A stretch of DNA of 13,326 nt. Source: Suillus spraguei. Lineage: Eukaryota; Basidiomycota; Agaricomycetes; Boletales; Suillaceae. The position numbers were made by a program, and so were the translations under genes. The stretch covers positions 1-13,326 of the forward strand of contig JABCPU010001185.1 in NCBI GenBank assembly GCA_016800925.1, in the 5' to 3' direction. Positions 8,046-13,326 of this stretch are shown piece after piece. The notes beneath the pieces were generated by a model. It was given only the letters and a program-made list of their open reading frames with translations. It was not told the origin of the DNA and did not search any database. Positions within the stretch are counted from its first letter, which is position 1. Each line of letters begins with the position of its first letter.

Positions 8046-8846
8046 CACAGACAAGTCTGGTAATCTAGCTCAGAGCTGGTTACAGCATAATCCAAGACCC
8101 GGACGAGGATTAGTTCTCATTTTCATTTGCGAGCAGCTAAGTAACTTCGTCAGGCTTGCCCGTTACCATGAGCTCGTCTATGGCATTCTTACATACTGGC
8201 CTTGAAATAGTATAACCTACTTCTGCAACAAGATGGGACCTGATGGGATGCAATTCAACTGGTCTTGCTTGTAAGAGAACTTAAGTATATAAAACTTCGA
8301 GAACGTTTGGTGAAGAGGTTAGCACCTGCGCATGTCTCTTTGCTGGATGGGAAAACTCGTTCAGAAGGGACAGATGAAGCAAAAGCAACGAGAATATATG
8401 TTCTTTTTGCTACAAAATATTATTTTCATTTATTGCAAAATAGTGGATGTACCTCCCAATATCATCCTGTTTGGTGTTACTAATCGTAAACTGATGAGCC
8501 AGAGTTTGTGAGCCTTGGGATACGCAGTGCTGCAGGCAAGCCTGGAGGAAACTGTGACCGACTACTTGGAAGAAAACTTGCTCTTGGAGTGAGTAGTGGA
8601 AATTTTGTTTGAAACGGACAACAATGTTTGTGCAGCTATCTGTGAGAGTGAACTTTCAGGGTACCTTTTCTCACAATTTCAATTCAATCATGAAACTGAC
8701 TTAGCGAATGTTCGAGAAAATGTGCGAAAAGCCTATATTGAATGTACTTAGGATGTACAGTGGTGTTTTATTGTTAAAACACTGAAATATATGATAAATA
8801 TGGGAGGCGGATAAAGGGCTTCAGACATAGAAGTAATATGATGGTA
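8046..8846. other. Decayed interior between the two hexamer clusters
   Basis: About 800 bp with no intact gene. Short open pieces exist, for example 8265-8483 (plus) and the frame described at 8512-8751, but nothing connects them and I recognise no transposase motif. One further ACTTCG copy occurs near 8296. It may be the relic interior of the element that the clusters bound. Confidence 0.35.
8512..8751 (+). pseudogene. Coding-like frame with one internal stop, unidentified
   Basis: The frame is open for 79 codons apart from one TGA at 8590. Before the stop it reads YAVLQASLEETVTDYLEENL, after it VVEILFETDNNVCAAI and later DLANVRENVRKAYIECT before TAG at 8749. The acidic, helix-like composition looks like real protein. 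No start codon, splice partners or family are visible. It may be a remnant of a protein carried by the surrounding repeat-bounded segment. Confidence 0.25.
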
Positions 8847-8958
8847 ACTTCGATTCACCTCTTGAAGTGGCACTTGACTGACTTCGGAACAACGAAGTTA
8901 ACCGAAGTCTCACGTTTTCGAAGTGAAGCGAAGTTACCTCGAAGTCACTTCACTTCGA
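8847..8958. repeat. Right cluster of CGAAGT/ACTTCG hexamers with an 11-bp hairpin stem
   Basis: Eight copies of the hexamer lie within 111 bp: 8847, 8881, 8893, 8903, 8919, 8929, 8940 and 8952. TCGAAGTGAAG (8918-8928) and its exact complement CTTCACTTCGA (8948-8958) form an inverted pair at the right end. Such clusters resemble the subterminal binding-site arrays of some DNA transposons. Confidence 0.75.
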
Positions 8959-9044
8959 TGGCAACACTAGCTGCGCTAGTTCTCTTCTTGGACCGGGATC
9001 AAACCAAGATGCCCATCAACTGGTGAGAAAGTCATATCGTCTTA

Positions 9045-9228
9045 CAGTGTGTTGCATATGAGATTGCAGTACGACTTTTTCAAAAAAAATTGGCCTCGCT
9101 ACCTTTCCGGCACTTTTAGATTCTAATTAAGTCAACTTGACTGAGTAGTTGGTGTGAATAAGAATGTGAAAGTGCCGGTAAAGGTAGCGAGGCCAAAAGT
9201 CGTACTGCAATCTCATATGCAACACACG
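9045..9228. mobile_element. Tc1/mariner-type hairpin MITE, 184 bp, TA target duplication
   Basis: The left arm starts CAGTGTGTTGCATATGAG at 9045. The right arm is its reverse complement and ends CTCATATGCAACACACG at 9228. The arms pair almost perfectly over about 60 bp (9045-9116 with 9169-9228), through GATTGCAGTACGACTTTT and GGCCTCGCTACCTTT. The left arm has a 12-bp A-rich insertion at 9080-9091. TA flanks both ends (9043-9044 and 9229-9230). A terminus beginning CAGTG next to TA is typical of Tc1/mariner. The right end lacks one T of the expected CACTG, consistent with the single-base losses elsewhere. No transposase is present, so it is non-autonomous. Confidence 0.85.
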
Positions 9229-9308
9229 TATATACCATTACATGACAATATAATGTCGTCGCAATATGGTAAAGTCATATATTACGGCGTGAATATAAGG
9301 CCCCACAA

Positions 9309-9724
9309 TCAACGTAACGCGCCCCAAAGGACTCGGGTTCTCTGTGCCGGCACTATGATCTGCCACAATGTCACGGTCGCTCTCGTGGTTATGGTCAACC
9401 TCTCAGTGCCATCAAAGGTTTCACGAGAACATTTTTCATCATTTTGAATTTCAACCAGCCTCTCCCAATGATCATACACTCGTGAGTCAGATCTCAGGTC
9501 CAGTAGGGTATCTAAACTACTGCTTAGGGCCCTATAGGCACTAACTTCAAATAGACACCGGGCAAGTTCGGACGTAGTGACATGAGGTAATTTTAAAGCA
9601 GACTCAAAGTTTAAGAGATTATTGACAATCGTAAGGATTCCGAAGTCTCACGACTGACGACACTTTTGACTCGGATCCACTCAGTATCAGCGCAATTAGC
9701 TAGGCATGCTGCATTCCTTGTCAT
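9309..9724 (-). CDS. Coding-like frame of about 138 residues, unidentified, one frameshift
   Basis: On the minus strand 112 codons are open from 9647 to TGA at 9309. They read LTIVNNLLNFESALKLPHV, TTSELARCLFEVSAYRALSS, SLDTLLDLRSDSRVYDHWER, LVEIQNDEKCSRETFDGTER and a basic end. The piece has no ATG of its own. Adding one G at about 9641 joins it to an upstream frame beginning ATG at 9724 ([20 protein letters not shown]). The regular helical composition argues for real protein. The end may be an exon boundary, because the MITE follows within 80 bp. I do not recognise the family. It overlaps the start of the divergent E1 alpha gene by about 19 bp if both starts are right. Confidence 0.4.
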
Positions 9725-11489
9725 TCAGACATACCTCTCTCCTGACGAGGACTCGCTCGAATGGTCGGATGCTCTCAACTTTACTCGACTCTACCTCGTT
9801 AGGAACCTACCCGCGACGCACTCACCAGTCGTGTCAAAACTCACGTTCTTCAATTCTGTAACAGGTGATGGTAGCAAGATACCAAACTATAGAGTTCTTG
9901 ATGTACTCGGAGTTCCAATGGAAGGTGCTGAAGTCCCTGAGGTACGTATTGTGTTCCTCTATATCCATATAAATTCATTGATATCTATCTTCATTCAGAT
10001 CAGTAAACAGTTCGCGCGGCGATTGTGGGTTGGTTTTGCAGTGACTCGAGATTGTATCTCAGAGTCTTGAAGATATGAACACATGCAGTTGCTTCCCACG
10101 CTGGATGATATACTTTGCAGCGGTCAACGCCAAGGCAGAATACCCTTTTATGTACGTGGATCAGAACACCCCTCAGATATTCCCTTACATAGTTTAAATC
10201 TAGGCGGCTTCCGTAAGATAATTGGTCGTGCAGGTGTGAATGCCAGTCGCTGACCCTCATATCTCACAAGCATGGAGAAGAGGCTACTGTAATTGGCTCT
10301 GCTGCTGCACTTGCTGATGATGACGAGTGAGTTTCTTTAGACTCGTGGTCTCATTGAGTTACAACGAACACTTTTTTTCCAGAGTATTATGTCGGACTGA
10401 TTTCTGCGTTATTTATGTTTTTCGCTAATTCTACCATAGCACAGTACCGCGAAACGGGGTACTATTGTGGCGTGGCTTCACTCTTGACGGTATCATGGCG
10501 CAAGTTTTCGGAAACCACGAAGATCTTAGCAAAGGCCGCCAGCTAGCCGTGGTGTGTCACTTGTATTTTCCTTTTGCAACTTCGCTCAGTATCTGCTGAC
10601 GCCCCCTCAGCATTACGGCTCCAAACAGCACCATTTCCATACCATATCTTCTCCGCTCGCAACTCAACTACCACAAGCTGCTGGTGTTGGATATGCACTC
10701 AAACGTGACCTAGCGAGGTGCTCCAAGAATGTGGCCTGCGTGTTTTTCGGAGAGGGCGCAGCTTCAGAGGGGGACTTCCATGCTGGAATGCTCCTTGCTT
10801 CGACGGTGCCTTCGCCAACATTGTTTCTAGCAAGAAACAACGGTTATGCCATCAGCACCCCGAACTCAGAACAATTTTACGGCGATGGTATCAGTGCAAG
10901 AGGTCCAGGTAACTTGATCACATGTTGGGTATCTGTTTCTGTAACAGTAATTGCATGTCACTTGCAGGTTACGGTGTGGATACGGTTCGCGTAGATGGGA
11001 ACGATGTGCTTGCGGTAATGAACGCTGTCAAGGAGGCACGAAGACGATGCTTGGAAAGTGGTCGGGCAGTTCTAGTGGAGATGATGACTTACAGAGTTGG
11101 CGATCACTCGACGTCGGACGACTCGTATGTCTATAGGAGCGCCAGAAGTTGAAGACAGAAAAAATAATCACAATCCCATCACGCGATTCCGCCTGTTCAT
11201 GGAATCCCGGGATGGTGGAGCAAGACGGATGAGGAGGAGCTTAAGTTCCGCCTGAGACGTGATGTGATAAAGGCATTCAAGCGTGCAGAAAGCGTCAGAA
11301 AACCTGGCCTAGAGGAAATGTTTACTGATGTATATGCGGAAGAGCCCTGGAATATAGTGAGTCAATGGATCAAACAATGACCCCTACTCATTTTGGCTAC
11401 AGAAGGAACAGCGGGAGGAGCTGGTGGCACTGCTCAAGAAATATGGACAAGTGTGGGAGCCGTGGCAAAATGTGAACTTGGGCCTCTAA
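9706..11489 (+). CDS. BCKDHA: Branched-chain 2-oxoacid dehydrogenase E1 component, alpha subunit (mitochondrial)
   Basis: This thiamine-diphosphate subunit pairs with E1 beta and decarboxylates the 2-oxoacids of Leu, Ile and Val. ATG 9706 opens a presequence-like start ([13 protein letters not shown]). One lost base later comes [10 protein letters not shown] and [20 protein letters not shown]. Then follow [69 protein letters not shown] and the ThDP motif [17 protein letters not shown] to [11 protein letters not shown]. After these come [16 protein letters not shown] and the phosphorylation loop [12 protein letters not shown]. Clear introns are 9942-9998, 10327-10382, 10391-10439, 10552-10610, 10909-10967 and 11357-11402. 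They include an 8-nt exon (10383-10390). The last exon ends [11 protein letters not shown]. About 435 residues, as expected. Frame breaks occur near 9735, 10082, 10458, 11141 and 11210. The exon between 10152 and 10270 is unresolved. Confidence 0.92.
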
Positions 11490-12022
11490 AGATGGAGGGA
11501 AGAAGCATTTAGATTAACGATCGACAACACACAGCAATCATGCATACACAAACATTTAAATGTGACTTCAATATCGGTAGGATTTGGATCACGACAAGAG
11601 AAAACAAGATGATGGTCGTCTATCTAAATCGACATTGAACAGAGTCCAAGACAACAATCCAAGTGGGTAATCATAGTCGAAGGTTGCCAGCCCAGCGGCG
11701 CGCCTTGACAAAGTGAGTACAAGGTCCTGATCACTATCGCCGGGGACCAGAACAAGCAACTTTAAAGACAAGTGAGGCGATGACGTGGGTATGAAGAGAT
11801 ACGCAGGGAATAGATACGCAATAAGAACCACTGATGGAGCGCACGTATTGATAACGATCCTAGAAGAGGAAAATGAATCAGATATGTAAAAGTAACAAGT
11901 ACTGCAAAAGTACAGAAGCGTCATAAAACCGAGGCCATGGAACCGAAACGCGATAGACGAAAAGAAGTCACATTGTTATCTTACGTAGAGCTACACTATC
12001 AGACCAAATGTTTGCCGCAGGA
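11490..12022. other. Convergent 3' region with no supported gene
   Basis: It lies between the stops of the E1 alpha gene (plus) and the membrane-protein gene (minus), so it should hold two 3' untranslated regions. A 111-codon minus frame (11589-11924) is only a T-rich, artificially hydrophobic reading with no motif. Confidence 0.5.
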
Positions 12023-13326
12023 TCAACTCGCGGTGCCAGCGTAAGGATCATCATACACCTGCGTGTAACGATTGTTTTGCTCGCCCCCTTCATGAGTAGA
12101 CAGGCTGGGAGTGTACAGCGTGCGCATACCATTACCATTGTAGCTGGCAGCTGGGATAGGGAATGCCAAGGAACCAGTAGGGGGAGGGGACTTCACTTTC
12201 CGATCGGCATAGGCGCGGAGCATCTCGTCGGGAGACATGACGTTGGCAGGCATGGGCATCATAGCGAGACCTGATTCTGGGGCAGGATGTGCTGGGACGG
12301 GAGGAAGAGGCATGTCAACGTTCTGCTCTTCCTGGGGTAGCAAGTAATCATCTCCATTGGCTTCATTTCCAGTGCGCATCACTTTTAAAATGTCAACTTT
12401 CAAGTATATAGGAAGAAACTATAGGAGACCTACTACTCAAGGATGGCCAGACCTCTTCCATGCTAGGGCGCCCCTCCGATGCTCCACCAAGGGACATGCG
12501 GGCACGAATATCATCCGGAGTGAGAGTAAAGGGTCCTTGGTTTGCGTGGGAGAGAATTCCTCTGTGTCTTCCTTGTCATCGTTGAAGGAAGAGGAGGCAC
12601 AATTCCAGTATGGAAAGCACGACTAATTCCGACGGTGCGGCGAGACTCTAATGATGGACGGATGTCTGTAGCGAATGATACTCGCGATACCCGCTCGCCT
12701 AAGGAAGTCTGAGAACGCAAGCCGGAACGCAGTTGAGACATTCTTGGCATGTCTAAGCTGGGTTTGTCTGATACAGAGGGAACGCCTTCGACAGCAGCAG
12801 TGCTCATGGACGGATTGGACCAAAGGAAAGAAGTTGCGATTTCCTCCACTTGAAACTGCCATGCTGTGACGAATAGCTGCTGAAGCGCCAGCAGCAGACA
12901 TGGACTTCCAGTCCACGGAAATTGTTGACATACGTTTGTCGATGGCCTCACTGAAGCGCCTGCTCTTTTCCTTGGATTTGGCGCGACTTAATCTGAAATA
13001 GACGGCTATGCCCAATCCGATAAAAATCAGCGGCACCAGGACGCCGGCAGCAATCTTGCCGCTAGAAAAGATTTGCTGGAAGCAAAGTTTCCGACATAAG
13101 TGATACCGTTAGGAGAACTGAGATCGGCGCTAGCTGGGGTAGAGCCATCGGATGGGGCAGTATATGTTGCAGTAAATACAGGGCCCGCGGGAAAGGGGCT
13201 AAGGAATGGTTGTGTGTTAGAAGTGACGATGGAAAGCTGCAGGTTGATTGAGGAAGTATCATTCCACCACTTGGCCTCGAGGCTGGTCTGATAGCTTCCC
13301 TGGGCATAATTAACATTTCCATTCGT
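12023..13326 (-). CDS. Single-pass membrane protein of a basidiomycete-specific family, 5' end beyond the window
   Basis: The order read on the minus strand matches a protein common in Agaricomycetes, with an extracellular domain, one helix and a long Ser/Pro-rich tail. The lumenal part has NVNYAQGSYQTSLEAKWWND, SSINLQLSIVTSN and PAGPVFTATYTAPSDGSTPA. The helix is KIAAGVLVPLIFIGLGIAVY, followed by the basic stop FRLSRAKSKEKSRR. The tail has KRMSTISVDWKSMSAAGASA, SLESRRTV, LTPDDIRARMSLGGAS, MSPDEMLRAYADRK and YDDPYAGTAS before TGA at 12023-12025. At least five single-base losses break the frame, near 13071, 12835, 12822, 12588 and 12534. A possible short intron lies near 12380-12420. Function is unknown; the topology suggests a plasma-membrane or wall-sensing protein, which is inference. 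Confidence 0.85.

Noticed and set aside
8760..8785. Small hairpin GTGTTTTA-TTGT-TAAAACAC
   Set aside because: An 8-bp AT-rich stem is expected by chance here, and terminators of this type are not a fungal feature.
9666..9705. Upstream N-terminus of E1 alpha in the mature-protein frame
   Set aside because: This frame starts at TTG and has no ATG; the ATG at 9706 plus one lost base gives a presequence-like start instead.
11589..11924. 111-codon minus-strand ORF
   Set aside because: It sits in a convergent 3' region; its hydrophobicity follows from T-rich sequence, with no motif or splice support.
1..13326. Repeat-induced point mutation as the cause of broken genes
   Set aside because: The breaks are single-base losses, not C-to-T changes, and hit single-copy conserved genes.

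Overview
The window looks like nuclear DNA of a mushroom-forming basidiomycete (Agaricomycetes). The evidence is intron-dense genes with 43-82 nt GT-AG introns, very small exons, tightly packed genes on both strands, and protein families whose sequence style I know from that class. There are no bacterial operon or plasmid signs. I see no previously undescribed multi-gene system; the interest lies in gene structure, small repeats and sequence quality.

Layout, left to right. 1-375: C-terminal end of an unidentified plus-strand protein. 441-715: a short element with 33-bp perfect terminal inverted repeats. 762-1215: a 68-bp minisatellite with a degenerate flank. 1328-1749: coding-like plus-strand DNA, unidentified. 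2631-4666 (minus): a TMEM184/DUF300 (organic solute transporter alpha-like) membrane protein. 4814-5025 (plus): a small one-helix protein, divergent from it. 5471-5794 and 5869-6243 (both minus): two small spliced genes, each with a TATA box 62-75 bp before its ATG. 6744-7575 (minus): magnesium-dependent phosphatase 1 (HAD superfamily) in five exons. 7848-8958: two dense clusters of the hexamer CGAAGT/ACTTCG flanking about 800 bp of decayed sequence. 9045-9228: a Tc1/mariner-type hairpin MITE flanked by TA. 9309-9724 (minus): an unrecognised open frame without an intact start-to-stop reading. 9706-11489 (plus): the E1 alpha subunit of the mitochondrial branched-chain 2-oxoacid dehydrogenase complex. 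12023-13326 (minus, running off the right edge): a basidiomycete single-pass membrane protein.

Nearly every recognisable gene carries single-base frame breaks, and almost all are losses of one base, often in short homopolymers. Independent genes, an open frame and a MITE end share the pattern. This fits uncorrected deletion errors in the assembly better than decay of every gene. It explains why few long ORFs exist although the conserved proteins can be followed by eye. Coordinates below are outer limits of each gene, with splice sites given where convincing.

The genes do not form one pathway. The E1 alpha subunit belongs to mitochondrial leucine/isoleucine/valine breakdown, MDP1 is a small cytosolic phosphatase, and the two membrane proteins are unrelated to these.
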